From Deltaproteobacteria bacterium (GTDB taxonomy: Bacteria; Myxococcota_A; UBA9042; DTJE01), in contig JAKPTZ010000045.1 in the NCBI GenBank assembly GCA_029555025.1, forward strand, positions 1 to 64,000: DNA of 64,000 nt, in the 5' to 3' direction. The first letter of the stretch is position 1. Each line of letters begins with the position of its first letter. The position numbers were made by a program, and so were the translations under genes. Under the pieces are notes generated by a model. It ran no database searches. It saw nothing but the letters and a program-made list of their open reading frames with translations, and was not told the DNA's origin. Positions 54,425 to 63,176 of this stretch are shown piece after piece.

Positions 54425-55255
54425 AACAGCACCATTTCACAGGCCCTGAAGATCGCCAGGTTTGACCTGGGGACCTCGATAAGGACCAGCAAGGCCGTCG
54501 TCACCATGGCGGTTTATGCGGGACTCGCCCTGCTGGTCGCCGCCGTGACGACCTTTCTTCAGAACAAACTGCTTGCCGAACCAGGCGTCCAGGAAGGCCT
54601 GAAGACCCAGATGGATCAGATCCAGCAGGTCATTTCGGCCGCGCTTGGAAACGACACCCTGCTGGCGAACCACCTCGTCAACATGCCGGTTGCCCTGATG
54701 GTATTCTTCTGGCTGACCCAGTCGTTCCTTCCGCTTCTGATTGCTGTCATCAGCAGCGACATGCTCAACCGCGAAATCAGGACGAAATCGGCCCGCTTCG
54801 TTCTCCTGCGGGCCTCGAGATCCTCGCTGGTCATCGGCAAGTGGCTTTCCCACACGACCGTTTTTGTCGCCGCAATCGTTCTTTCCTGGGTCGTGTTCCT
54901 TGGATACCTGGCGTTCAACCTGAACGGCTTCAACCTTTTCCAGTCCATTCCGCTGATTATGAAATTCTTCGGGTTCACCCTGCTGATCGGCTTCTGCTAC
55001 CTGGGACTGACCAGCCTGATGTCCTCACTGGTCGATGGTTCCGGAACCGCGCTGCTGCTGACGATCGTCGTCCTGCTGTTCCTGGCGGGACTGGCCCAGT
55101 CAGACATGTTCGGATGGGCATCGCCATCCCACTACCGATACAAAATCTGGTCACCGAGGGCGGATGAAATCCTGGCCGGCGTCGGGGCATACGTGCTGTT
55201 TGGAACCCTGTTCTTTGCGGCCGCCTGGCAGCGTTTCCTCAGGAGGGACATATGA
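54422..55255 (+). CDS. ABC-2 type transporter permease
   Basis: Encodes 277 residues from a TTG start. About six hydrophobic segments are visible (near residues 27-46, 80-105, 143-163, 175-195, 205-225 and 252-270), the usual layout for ABC-2 exporter permeases such as ABC2_membrane_2/NosY types. The segment DMLNREIRTKSARFVLLRASR is the cytoplasmic coupling helix typical of this family. The stop overlaps the ATPase gene start (ATGA, 55252-55255), so the two form one transporter. The substrate is unknown. Confidence 0.88.
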   Translation: MNSTISQALKIARFDLGTSIRTSKAVVTMAVYAGLALLVAAVTTFLQNKLLAEPGVQEGLKTQMDQIQQVISAALGNDTLLANHLVNMPVALMVFFWLTQSFLPLLIAVISSDMLNREIRTKSARFVLLRASRSSLVIGKWLSHTTVFVAAIVLSWVVFLGYLAFNLNGFNLFQSIPLIMKFFGFTLLIGFCYLGLTSLMSSLVDGSGTALLLTIVVLLFLAGLAQSDMFGWASPSHYRYKIWSPRADEILAGVGAYVLFGTLFFAAAWQRFLRRDI

Positions 55256-56202
55256 ACCCGACAGAACAGCAGCAATCGGGCGGCATTGCGGTCCAGACGG
55301 AAAACCTGTCCAAGGCTTTCGGAAACCTGATCGCCGTTGACAGGCTGAACCTGCAGATCCCGACCGGTTCCATCTTCGGCCTGCTCGGACCGAACGGGGC
55401 CGGAAAGACAACCACGTTTTCGATGTTGTGCGGCTTCGTCAAGCCATCTTCCGGGTCGGCGACGGTCCTGGGTTATCCGTTGAAGGAATTTCCATTTCAC
55501 GCCGGGCGCCTTTCGGCGCTTCCGCAGGACGCCAGGTTCAATCCCGACAGGACGGTGCTGCAGAGCATGATCTTTCTGGGGAGCCTGGTCGGGCTGGCCC
55601 GGCGGGAAGCCGAGGATCAGGCGACTCAGCTTCTTCGCGCGGTGGATCTGACGGACGCGGCCCGCATGAAAGGTGCCCACCTTTCACACGGCATGTCCAA
55701 GCGCTTCGGCATTGCCCAGGCATTCCTTGGCAGGCCCGACCTTGTCATGCTTGACGAACCGACCGCAGGCCTTGATCCGCGAAACGCGTTCACGGTGCGC
55801 CAGATGATCCGGGCGCTTGCCGGCACCGCGACCGTCGTCGTATCAAGCCACAACCTTGCCGAGGTCCAGGACCTTTGCACCCACGCGGCCATCATTTCAC
55901 AGGGCAAGCTGGTTTCCTCGGGACGCATGGACGACCTGACATCGCGCAACCAGCAGGTGATGATGACCATTTCCAACCTGGACGCCGCCATTCAGGCCAG
56001 AATCGAAGCCATTCCGGGAGTCGTCGGCGTGATGGCGGGTGGAAACGATGGCGAGTTGAAGGTGATGTTCAAGACCACGGCGGACCAGAAAGTCGAGGAT
56101 GCGGTTTCCGCAATCATTGCCGGAGCAATCGCGGCCGGCGCGTCGGTCAGCGGCGTCAGGCGCGGCCAGGATCTGGAACAGCGCTACCTTGAAGTGACCT
56201 GA
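55252..56202 (+). CDS. ABC exporter ATP-binding protein
   Basis: Encodes 316 residues. Walker A GPNGAGKTTTFSML, Q-loop region ALPQDARF, signature LSHGMSKRFGIAQAFL (LSHGM in place of LSGGQ, as in several ABC-2 exporters) and Walker B LVMLDEPTAGLDP are present, with VSSHNL as the H-loop. A C-terminal domain of about 90 residues fits the DUF4162-like extension. Partner of the permease just upstream. Its 3' end overlaps the convergent PfkB gene by 19 bases. Confidence 0.93.
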   Translation: MNPTEQQQSGGIAVQTENLSKAFGNLIAVDRLNLQIPTGSIFGLLGPNGAGKTTTFSMLCGFVKPSSGSATVLGYPLKEFPFHAGRLSALPQDARFNPDRTVLQSMIFLGSLVGLARREAEDQATQLLRAVDLTDAARMKGAHLSHGMSKRFGIAQAFLGRPDLVMLDEPTAGLDPRNAFTVRQMIRALAGTATVVVSSHNLAEVQDLCTHAAIISQGKLVSSGRMDDLTSRNQQVMMTISNLDAAIQARIEAIPGVVGVMAGGNDGELKVMFKTTADQKVEDAVSAIIAGAIAAGASVSGVRRGQDLEQRYLEVT

Positions 56203-57080
56203 ACGGGGTCGATTACGACGCCGCCCCGGATCCCGACAACCCTTGATGCCACCCGACATGCGCCGGCAACGATTTCTTCCGGGTTTCCCGCGACGCCCTG
56301 CCTTTCTGCAATTATGAAGCCGCTTGCGAATGCAGCCGCGAAGGCATCGCCGGCTCCGGTGGGATCGACCGTTTCAACAGCCGGCGCGGATGCGGCGACA
56401 CGCCGGCCGCCAACCACGCCGACCGCCCCTTCCGATCCAAGGGTAACGACGACGTCGCGCGCGACCTGCCCGGGAAGCAGGCGAAGCGCGTCCTCGACGC
56501 CGCCGGAAACTTGTTCGGCCTCGGCCTGGTTCATGAAAAGGACGTCAAGAAACGGCAGTTGCCCTGCCCCCAGGGAATCAAGAATCGGCAGGTTCCATCC
56601 CGCGCACGAGCTTGTGCGGCAGCCGGCCGCCGCGGCTTCGGCAATCCGGCTCTCCAGCAGACGGCATTCGATCAGGCCGCCGACATGAACCCACCTCGCA
56701 GGGGGAAAAGCCGGGCATCTGTCAAACGAATCCCAGTCACCTGAACTGATGAACGCTCGATCCCTGGCGTCGGTCCACACCAGCGTCACAAATGGCTCGG
56801 AAGCCGATCCCCATGGAATTGCCCTGATGCCGGTGCGCCGGCAGCACTCCTCGATGGCTCCGTCAACAACCCACGAAGTGCGCGGATACATGAAGCCGGT
56901 CGAAATGCCAAGAGCCGCGGCTACCGAGGCCGCATTCAAGGCCCCGCCCAGACCGATCGGAATGGACGGAACGTATTGTTCGGTTCCGGGAAGCGGGGTT
57001 ACCCCCGAAGGCACGAACGCCTCCAGAAATGCGGGACCGACCACCAGGAGTTCAATGGAATCGCCTTCGAAATTCCGCAT
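56184..57080 (-). CDS. PfkB-family carbohydrate/nucleoside kinase
   Basis: Encodes 298 residues. The C-terminal signature VDPTGAGDAFAAAFASGF holds the catalytic Asp and anion hole. The N-terminal GLGGALNAASVAAALG is the first PfkB pattern (GGxxxN). FMNQAEAEQVSG corresponds to the NxxE Mg-binding motif with Gln-Ala between. The substrate (sugar or nucleoside) is not predictable from the motifs. Divergent from glnA. Confidence 0.88.
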   Translation of the reverse strand: MRNFEGDSIELLVVGPAFLEAFVPSGVTPLPGTEQYVPSIPIGLGGALNAASVAAALGISTGFMYPRTSWVVDGAIEECCRRTGIRAIPWGSASEPFVTLVWTDARDRAFISSGDWDSFDRCPAFPPARWVHVGGLIECRLLESRIAEAAAAGCRTSSCAGWNLPILDSLGAGQLPFLDVLFMNQAEAEQVSGGVEDALRLLPGQVARDVVVTLGSEGAVGVVGGRRVAASAPAVETVDPTGAGDAFAAAFASGFIIAERQGVAGNPEEIVAGACRVASRVVGIRGGVVIDPVQVTSR

Positions 57081-57182
57081 GCCGGAAACCTGACTTCAAA
57101 GCCCGGGATATGGTTGCCCGAATCAAGGCCCGGCGCAAGACGAACCGAACGGGGCTGACTGAACCAAAGTGACCACCGAAAT

Positions 57183-57218
57183 TTGCAAAAACGACAAATT
57201 CAGATTGTCAGTTTGCAA
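57183..57218. promoter_or_regulatory. Long imperfect inverted repeat upstream of glnA
   Basis: TTGCAA (57183-57188) and GACAA (57193-57197) are mirrored by TTGTC (57205-57209) and TTGCAA (57213-57218), with the axis in ATTCAGA. One base of spacing differs between arms. The right arm overlaps the -35 of the candidate glnA promoter, so a dimeric regulator bound here would control glnA and perhaps the divergent pfkB-like gene. It does not match the TnrA/GlnR consensus. Confidence 0.5.
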
Positions 57219-57233
57219 TATTGCGCGTAAACT
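57205..57233 (+). promoter_or_regulatory. Candidate glnA promoter
   Basis: TTGTCA (57205-57210, five of six consensus) and TAAACT (57228-57233, four of six) are 17 bases apart, giving a leader of about 55 bases before the ATG at 57296. No sigma54 GG-N10-GC element was found. Confidence 0.45.
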
Positions 57234-57295
57234 TCAGTCGAATTTCGCTTGAAAGCTTCTAATTTGACAATTTTTCACAGACAGGAAGCAAAAAA

Positions 57296-58639
57296 ATGAC
57301 ATCATCCGTCAACTGGTTCGCAAAGGAAGATCTTCTGCAGATGTGTGCCGCCGAGAGGATCAGGTTCCTGCGTCTTCAATTCACCGACGTCAACGGCGTC
57401 AATAAAAATGTGGAAGTGCCCGAACGGCAGTTCGAAAAAGCACTTGATGGAAAGATCATGTTCGACGGCAGCTCGATTGCCGGATTCGTCCGAATCGAGG
57501 AATCTGACATGCTGCTGAAGCCCGATCTGAAGACTTTCCTGATATTCCCCTGGGAGGATCAGCGCGGTCGAGTGGCGCGTGTCATCTGCGATATCGCCAA
57601 TCCGGACGGAAGTCCGTTCGACGGCTGTCCGAGAACCGCCTTGAAGAAAATGACCGCAAGAATCTCCGAAATGGGTTGCGTTGCGATGCTTGGACCGGAG
57701 GCGGAGTTCTTCCTTTTCCAGAGAAACCCCGACGGTTCGCCGTCAACCACGACGCACGATCGCGGCGCCTACTTCGACCTGGCGCCGATCGACAAGGGGG
57801 AAGACTGTCGTCGGGCGATCGTGAATTCTCTGGAGCAGATGGGGTTCGAGGTCGAGGCGGCCCACCACGAATGCGGGGCTGGCCAGCACGAAATCGATTT
57901 CAAGTACGATGAGGCGGTCGCCACCGCGGACAAGATTGCCACCTTCAAGTTCGTCGTCAGGAAGGTCGCCCTTGATTTCGGGCTTCACGCGACCTTCATG
58001 CCCAAGCCCCTGAAGGGAATCGCAGGGTCGGGCATGCACACGCACATCTCCCTTTTCAAGAACGGCGCCAACGTCTTTGACGACCCGGCCAGCGAAGACG
58101 GGCTTTCGGAAATGGCACACCACTTCATCGGCGGGCTGCTGCGGCATGCAAGGGCCATGTGCGCCATCACGAATCCGACCGTGAATTCGTACAAGCGGCT
58201 GGTTCCCGAGTTCGAGGCCCCCACGAACATCGTCTGGTCGCTTCGCAACCGATCGCCCCTGCTAAGGATTCCGGATCAGCGTGGCAACGGCTCACGCGTT
58301 GAGGTCAGGAATCCCGATCCGTCCTGCAACCCGTACCTGGCCTTCGCAACGATGCTGGCCGCCGGCCTGGACGGGGTTGCCGGCCGAATCGACCCGGGCC
58401 CGGCGATCAACAAGAACATCTTCGCGATGTCCCAAAGGGAAAAGGCCCGCCTGAAGATCGAGGAACTGCCGGTGGACTTGATGGACGCGGTCAACTGCCT
58501 GCGCCGGGATCCGGTGGTTCGCCAGGCGCTGGGCAACCATCTCTACGATGCAATCGTCGAATCCAGAACCCACGAATGGGCCGACTACATATCCACAGTG
58601 CACCAGTGGGAACTTGACCACTACCTCGTGCGCCACTGA
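57296..58639 (+). CDS. glnA: Glutamine synthetase, type I-alpha
   Basis: Encodes 447 residues. The short length and the conserved MFDGSSIAGFVRIEESDM (with the Arg used for glutamine feedback in Bacillus) place it in the GSI-alpha group rather than the longer, adenylylated GSI-beta of most proteobacteria. Other signatures are LGPEAEFFLF, GQHEIDFKY, HATFMPKPLKGIAGSGMHTH, NPTVNSYKRLVP and NRSPLLRIP. No adenylylation-site NLYxLP motif is seen. It fixes ammonium into glutamine. Its promoter region contains a long dyad. Confidence 0.96.
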   Translation: MTSSVNWFAKEDLLQMCAAERIRFLRLQFTDVNGVNKNVEVPERQFEKALDGKIMFDGSSIAGFVRIEESDMLLKPDLKTFLIFPWEDQRGRVARVICDIANPDGSPFDGCPRTALKKMTARISEMGCVAMLGPEAEFFLFQRNPDGSPSTTTHDRGAYFDLAPIDKGEDCRRAIVNSLEQMGFEVEAAHHECGAGQHEIDFKYDEAVATADKIATFKFVVRKVALDFGLHATFMPKPLKGIAGSGMHTHISLFKNGANVFDDPASEDGLSEMAHHFIGGLLRHARAMCAITNPTVNSYKRLVPEFEAPTNIVWSLRNRSPLLRIPDQRGNGSRVEVRNPDPSCNPYLAFATMLAAGLDGVAGRIDPGPAINKNIFAMSQREKARLKIEELPVDLMDAVNCLRRDPVVRQALGNHLYDAIVESRTHEWADYISTVHQWELDHYLVRH

Positions 58640-58719
58640 AGCGGATCCCCGCAAAGAATTACTTGGCAGTTTGTGACGGCTGCAATACCATCGAAAGGTA
58701 ACACACAGGCGGCGCAGAA

Positions 58720-59400
58720 ATGAACTCTCCGGCAAAATCCGCCTCTGCCCCCATCCGCGTCATGATAATTGACGATCACGAAATCTTCAGAACCGGACTT
58801 GAGCAAATCATCCGCGGACAACCGGACATGATCTTCGGGGGTGGCGCCGGATCCAGTGCCGACGCGATGGCAATCATCAGGACATCGCCACCTGACGTGG
58901 TGATACTGGATCTTTCCCTGAAGGGAAGATCGGGAATCGACGTGCTGAAGGACGCTCGGGCGCTTTCAGGCAGTGCCAGGTTCCTGGTTCTGACGGTCCA
59001 CGACGAAAACCTTTTCGCCGAGCGCGCCCTGCGGGCCGGCGCAAGTGGCTTCATCATGAAGGAGGAGGGCGCCGGCCGGGTTCTCGAGGGCATCAGGGAG
59101 GTTGCCGCCGGCCGGTTCTTCTTTTCCAGCTCCGTGTCCCAGAAGATCCTCGGCACGATGTCCGGGCGGGCACGGGAAGACGGCCGGCTGCCCATGGATC
59201 GACTGACCGACCGGGAACTCGTGGTATTCGAACTTTTCGGTCGCGGCCTGAACACCCGCCAGATTGCCGCGGATCTCAACCTCAGCCAGAAAACCGTCGA
59301 GGCGCATCGCGAGAACATCAAGCGCAAGCTGGGCATTGCCGATGGCCAGGAACTCCTGCGGCGCGCGGTTCTGTGGGTCCAGGATCTTAACGTTTCATAG
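58720..59400 (+). CDS. NarL/FixJ-type response regulator
   Basis: Encodes 226 residues. The receiver domain has the acidic pair IIDDHE, the phosphoacceptor Asp in VVILDLSL, Thr in VLTVHD and Lys in GFIMKEEG. The C-terminal LuxR-type helix-turn-helix is LTDRELVVFELFGRGLNTRQIAADLNLSQKTVEAHRENIKRKLG. A DNA-binding transcription factor activated by phosphorylation. No histidine kinase gene lies nearby, so the partner is elsewhere. Transcribed 80 bases after glnA; the stop sits inside a perfect hairpin. Confidence 0.93.
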   Translation: MNSPAKSASAPIRVMIIDDHEIFRTGLEQIIRGQPDMIFGGGAGSSADAMAIIRTSPPDVVILDLSLKGRSGIDVLKDARALSGSARFLVLTVHDENLFAERALRAGASGFIMKEEGAGRVLEGIREVAAGRFFFSSSVSQKILGTMSGRAREDGRLPMDRLTDRELVVFELFGRGLNTRQIAADLNLSQKTVEAHRENIKRKLGIADGQELLRRAVLWVQDLNVS

Positions 59401-59414
59401 GGATTTTCCCTATG
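59396..59414. terminator. Perfect hairpin over the response-regulator stop codon
   Basis: CATAGGGA (59396-59403) and TCCCTATG (59407-59414) pair completely around TTT, and include the TAG stop at 59398-59400. No T tract follows, so it is a weak terminator candidate; alternatively it is an operator for the small gene at 59501. Confidence 0.35.
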
Positions 59415-59500
59415 CGACATTCAGGTAATCCTCCAATCCAAGTGAAATCCGGATGCTGCGATACTTCAATGGTCTGCCAAAAAATCTGAAGGGGGAAGCC

Positions 59501-59707
59501 ATGAAGACCGGTTGCCGCAAGAACGGTGATATCGGGCTGTCCGACTCTTTCGAGTGCCGCAGCCGCAGGATGGTCGTTTCGCTGGACAAGTGCCTTTCCG
59601 ACTTCGTTGACGCGGATGTCTATCAGCGCCGACGCCGAGCGTGCTTCAGATGTCCCGAAGGTCGCCGGAACAGGGAGGCCTTCGCAGGAAAATTCATCGG
59701 CGAATGA
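59501..59707 (+). CDS. Small Cys-containing protein (CxxC), unknown
   Basis: Encodes 68 residues from the ATG at 59501, with GGGGGA a few bases upstream. It has five Cys, including a C-terminal CFRCPEGRRNREAFAG. The pattern DKCLSDFVDADVYQRRR looks like a real helical protein rather than a shadow. No family recognised with certainty. It lies between the response regulator and the KamA-like gene on the same strand. Coding status moderate. Confidence 0.5.
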   Translation: MKTGCRKNGDIGLSDSFECRSRRMVVSLDKCLSDFVDADVYQRRRRACFRCPEGRRNREAFAGKFIGE

Positions 59708-59759
59708 TCCGGGCGTCCCGACCGAAGCCACTGTAATTGAACGAATTAACAAGATAATT

Positions 59760-59788
59760 TTGACAGTGACCCGCCATGTGGAAAGAAT
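59760..59788 (+). promoter_or_regulatory. Candidate sigma70 promoter of the KamA-like gene
   Basis: A perfect TTGACA (59760-59765) and AAGAAT (59783-59788, four of six) are separated by 17 bases, 45 bases before the ATG at 59834. Confidence 0.55.
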
Positions 59789-59833
59789 CTGTTACAGGTG
59801 CCGATTCACCTGGCAACACATAGGGAGAACCCG

Positions 59834-61648
59834 ATGACAAACATAAATGAACTGCGGGCAAAGGCCCACTGGCCGCCGGGATGGAACGCCGCGCGCTTCC
59901 TGATTCTGGCCCAACCATGGCTGCCGGTTCTGCGGGCGGATGCGGACATCGAATCCATCCGCAAAACCCTTCTTGATCGAATCAACCTTCGTCATTTCGA
60001 GACATATTCCGACGACCACGACATTCACGACCTCGATCGTGTCATCGTTCGCGATTGCGCCCGCGCCTGGCGGGGAATCCTTCATCCGCGAAGCGAGCGG
60101 CTTGCCGGTCTCAGCGTGCTCAAGTGCATGATCGATGTCGCGACAGGTCACCCGCGTCCCGACCTTGAAGATGGATTCTGGGCAGAAATCTGCCACCTGC
60201 TTCTCGGACTCGAGGGATTTGTCAGGCTGCACCAGTCGGACAGCCTTCTTTCCCGCAACGGCCTTTCGGGACGGCAGGCGGCAATCATGCGCTCAGCCGA
60301 ACTGGACAGGCTCTCGGTCGTCATGAACAAGGCTTCCGGACGCTTTTCCTGCGGCCTGGAGCCTGAGATGATGAATCAGCGCGAGAACCGCGTGAAAGGA
60401 ATCCTCAAGGAACTGGACGCGACCGAGGACGACTGGCTTGACTGGCGCTGGCACCTTAAGAACCTTGCAACCGGGGCCGAGAAACTTTCAAGAATTGCCA
60501 CCATTACCGATGTTGAACGCAAGTGCCTTGACCAAGCTGCCAGGGCCGGAATCCCGGTCGCGGTGACTCCATATTATGCGTCCCTGTTCTGTGACCGGCC
60601 CGGTGACGCCGATCGCGCGATCCGGGCCCAGGTTATTCCACCGGAAAGCTATGTCGACAGCTTCAACAATGAAGCCGGTGGATGCGGTCCGTACGATTTC
60701 ATGCGCGAGAACGATACGTCGCCGGTGGATCTGATCACCCGGCGTTACGCGTCGATTGCGATTTTGAAGCCGATTAACACGTGTCCCCAGATATGCGTCT
60801 ATTGCCAGCGTAACTGGGAAATCGAATCACCCGACGCCCTGGAACGCATCTCCCCGCGGGATCGGATGGAAAACGCGATCGCATGGCTGGATAACCACCC
60901 GGGGATCCATGAAGTGCTCGTGACCGGCGGCGACCCGCTGATGATGGATAATCGATCACTTGGACGTATTCTCGAAGGCATCGCCAGGATCCCGCATGTC
61001 GAAAGAATCAGGATCGGGACCCGGACTCCAGTGACGCTGCCGATGCGCATCGACGACGACACGGCAAGGATGCTCGGCTCCTTTAAGAGTCCTGGATTCC
61101 GCGAGATCTGCCTGATGACGCACGTGGAGCATCCATCCGAGGTGACACCCGACTTCGTCGAGGCGGTTTCAAGGCTGCGCGACGCGGGCGTGCCGGTTTA
61201 CAACCAGCTTGTTTACACCTTCTTCGTCTCAAGGCGTTTCGAGGCCGCCAGCCTGCGCAGGCTTCTGCGCCGTTGCGGGGTCGATCCGTATTACACGTTC
61301 TATCCGAAGGGCAAGGAAGAGACGGCCGAGTACCGCGTGCCGATAGCCAGGCTGCTGCAGGAGCAGAAGGAGGAATCCCGACTTCTCCCCGGTCTGGCCA
61401 GAACCGACGAGGCCGTCTACAACGTGCCCGGACTTGGCAAGAACTACCTGAACTCCTGGCAACACCGTGACCTTATCTCAATCAGGCCGGACGGCGCCCG
61501 GGTTTACGAGTTCCATCCGTGGGAAAAGAAGATATCGTCGCAGGAAACCTGGGTGGGCGACGACGTCCCGATCCTTGGATACCTGTCAAGGCTCGCGTCG
61601 ATCGGCGAGGATCCGGAAGAATACGACAGCATCTGGTACTATTTCTGA
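59834..61648 (+). CDS. KamA-family radical SAM protein (aminomutase-like), long form
   Basis: Encodes 604 residues from the ATG at 59834, with GGGA seven bases upstream. About 280 residues of mostly helical sequence precede the radical SAM core, whose [4Fe-4S] motif is INTCPQICVYCQRNWEIE (CxxxCxxC). VLVTGGDPLMMD is the GGE/SAM-binding-type strand. LAM-like landmarks follow: RIGTRTPVTLP, PVYNQLVYTF, DPYYTFYPKGKEETAEYRVP and VPGLGKNYL. The Lys of the last motif fits the PLP-binding lysine. However, the two Asp that bind the lysine side chain in clostridial lysine 2,3-aminomutase (D293, D330) align with Lys and Asn here. I would not call it a lysine 2,3-aminomutase. Confidence 0.85.
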   Translation: MTNINELRAKAHWPPGWNAARFLILAQPWLPVLRADADIESIRKTLLDRINLRHFETYSDDHDIHDLDRVIVRDCARAWRGILHPRSERLAGLSVLKCMIDVATGHPRPDLEDGFWAEICHLLLGLEGFVRLHQSDSLLSRNGLSGRQAAIMRSAELDRLSVVMNKASGRFSCGLEPEMMNQRENRVKGILKELDATEDDWLDWRWHLKNLATGAEKLSRIATITDVERKCLDQAARAGIPVAVTPYYASLFCDRPGDADRAIRAQVIPPESYVDSFNNEAGGCGPYDFMRENDTSPVDLITRRYASIAILKPINTCPQICVYCQRNWEIESPDALERISPRDRMENAIAWLDNHPGIHEVLVTGGDPLMMDNRSLGRILEGIARIPHVERIRIGTRTPVTLPMRIDDDTARMLGSFKSPGFREICLMTHVEHPSEVTPDFVEAVSRLRDAGVPVYNQLVYTFFVSRRFEAASLRRLLRRCGVDPYYTFYPKGKEETAEYRVPIARLLQEQKEESRLLPGLARTDEAVYNVPGLGKNYLNSWQHRDLISIRPDGARVYEFHPWEKKISSQETWVGDDVPILGYLSRLASIGEDPEEYDSIWYYF

Positions 61649-61675
61649 CGATTATCGATTTGCCCCGGGATCGTT

Positions 61676-61681
61676 TATAAT
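61676..61681 (+). promoter_or_regulatory. Perfect -10 hexamer just before the Cys-rich lipoprotein gene
   Basis: TATAAT followed by CCGGAG lies only 13 bases before the ATG at 61695. Transcription would start about 61688, so the mRNA would be nearly leaderless; the GGAG at 61684-61687 would then fall outside it. Either the true start codon is later or the box is fortuitous. Confidence 0.35.
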
Positions 61682-61694
61682 CCGGAGCATGCGC

Positions 61695-63176
61695 ATGAGC
61701 ACCGGACACACCCGAGTTTTGCTGACAGGCATCCTGCCCTGCCTTGCCATTCTTTCGTTGGCAGGCTGCGGCTCGTCGTCGGTCACGAACGACGCCCACA
61801 CCGATTCGGGTTCCGACGCCCCCGACGCAACTGACGCCGCCCTGGACGAAGGCCCTGCCGATGCCGGCCGTGACGCCGGCACAACGGGGGACAACTCGAC
61901 CGGCGATGACGGCCAGGCCGACTTAAGCGACATGGAACCTTTAGATACCGGTCCCGATGTCACTCCCTGGGACACCACCGACGACCACGGCCGGGATGAA
62001 GGCCTGCCAGACATTCCCGCCGACGGCGACGCCGGAATTGACGACGGTCAGCCCGACACCCCTGACACATTTTTCGATTCGCCCCCAGACCCCGGGGATT
62101 CGGAAGATATCGCGGAGTGCCCCGAGCTGGACTGCAACATCGACTGTCCGAAAGGCTTCAAGACGGACGGTGGCGGATGTCCGACTTGCCGGTGTCGGGA
62201 ATGCGGCGACATGCAGGACTGCTTCGGCCTGGCCGACTTCATGTGCGACAATCCAATCTGCACGTCGGGAGGGGACTGCACCTGCGATTGCGGGGAATTC
62301 GCCGATCACAACTACGTCTGTCCCGACGGAACCGTCATATGCATGGGAAGGTGCTCTGATTCCGGAGTCACGTTCATGCACGACGTCGAGCAGGAATGCC
62401 CCACGCTTTGCCAGGCCGGGCGGACGATCGACCTTCAGTGCCCCGACGGCCTGTTTCAACCCTGGTGCGAATGCAGGACGGACGACTGCCGCCCGGAATG
62501 CCGCAATATCGGCACGCCCGAAGAGGGCTGGTACCAGCCGTGCAGCGGCGAGGCATTGATGCTGACGAAGTGCCAGGGGCATCAGGTGTTTTGCGACAAA
62601 ATCGGTTCAAAATCGGAAGGCTGGTACGACACGGCAGGAAACAGGCTTTCCTGGACCGTCTGTTCTCCTGCCTGGGCATGCCGTGCGTTGTCAGACGCAT
62701 GTTCTTCGCTGGAATGCTCGGGCTCTGAACCGTCTGGCCAGATCAACTGTCCCGACGGAAGGTCATCCCAGTTCTGTTCATGCACAAGATCAGGTGCCAT
62801 GGAATGCCCCGCCAACCCGCAGGCAACATGTGGAAATCACTGGCGCGGATGCGCCAGGGCCGGGGAATTTCTTCGGACTGATGCGTGGCTGCAGTGCTGC
62901 CCCGGAACGCTGCGCCTGCGACCGATCCGCGATATCGATGGAACGTGCGTCCCCGATGACACAAACCCCGCGGGCTCCTGCAGCGAATGCGGCGATGGCC
63001 TGTGCGAATCCCCCGAAGACCGCTGCAACTGCCCTGAAGACTGTCTTGATGGCCTTTTTCCCGGCTATCCCGGTTCCCCGTGCCTGCGCGACACCGAATG
63101 CCCGCCCGACCTCGTATGCGGAAATCCTTCCGGCCATTCCGGCTTCTGCGTGGCCGGAGATACCCGAAGGCGCTAG
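61695..63176 (+). CDS. Cys-rich lipoprotein with Asp-rich linker and CGDGxC motif
   Basis: Encodes 493 residues. The ATG at 61695 (GGAG seven bases upstream) is preferred to 61689. Lipobox LAGC, then about 110 residues of Asp/Gly/Thr/Pro linker. The rest has more than 40 Cys. Near the C-terminus, [20 protein letters not shown] matches the CGDGxC...C.CPxDC motif frequent in secreted proteins of Myxococcota and relatives. [20 protein letters not shown] follows. No enzymatic motif seen. Its stop overlaps the stop of the convergent ATPase gene: both use the palindrome CTAG (63173-63176). Confidence 0.82.
   Translation: MSTGHTRVLLTGILPCLAILSLAGCGSSSVTNDAHTDSGSDAPDATDAALDEGPADAGRDAGTTGDNSTGDDGQADLSDMEPLDTGPDVTPWDTTDDHGRDEGLPDIPADGDAGIDDGQPDTPDTFFDSPPDPGDSEDIAECPELDCNIDCPKGFKTDGGGCPTCRCRECGDMQDCFGLADFMCDNPICTSGGDCTCDCGEFADHNYVCPDGTVICMGRCSDSGVTFMHDVEQECPTLCQAGRTIDLQCPDGLFQPWCECRTDDCRPECRNIGTPEEGWYQPCSGEALMLTKCQGHQVFCDKIGSKSEGWYDTAGNRLSWTVCSPAWACRALSDACSSLECSGSEPSGQINCPDGRSSQFCSCTRSGAMECPANPQATCGNHWRGCARAGEFLRTDAWLQCCPGTLRLRPIRDIDGTCVPDDTNPAGSCSECGDGLCESPEDRCNCPEDCLDGLFPGYPGSPCLRDTECPPDLVCGNPSGHSGFCVAGDTRRR

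Noticed and set aside
59834-61648. True lysine 2,3-aminomutase (kamA)
   Set aside because: Residues aligned with the two lysine-binding Asp of the clostridial enzyme are Lys and Asn.
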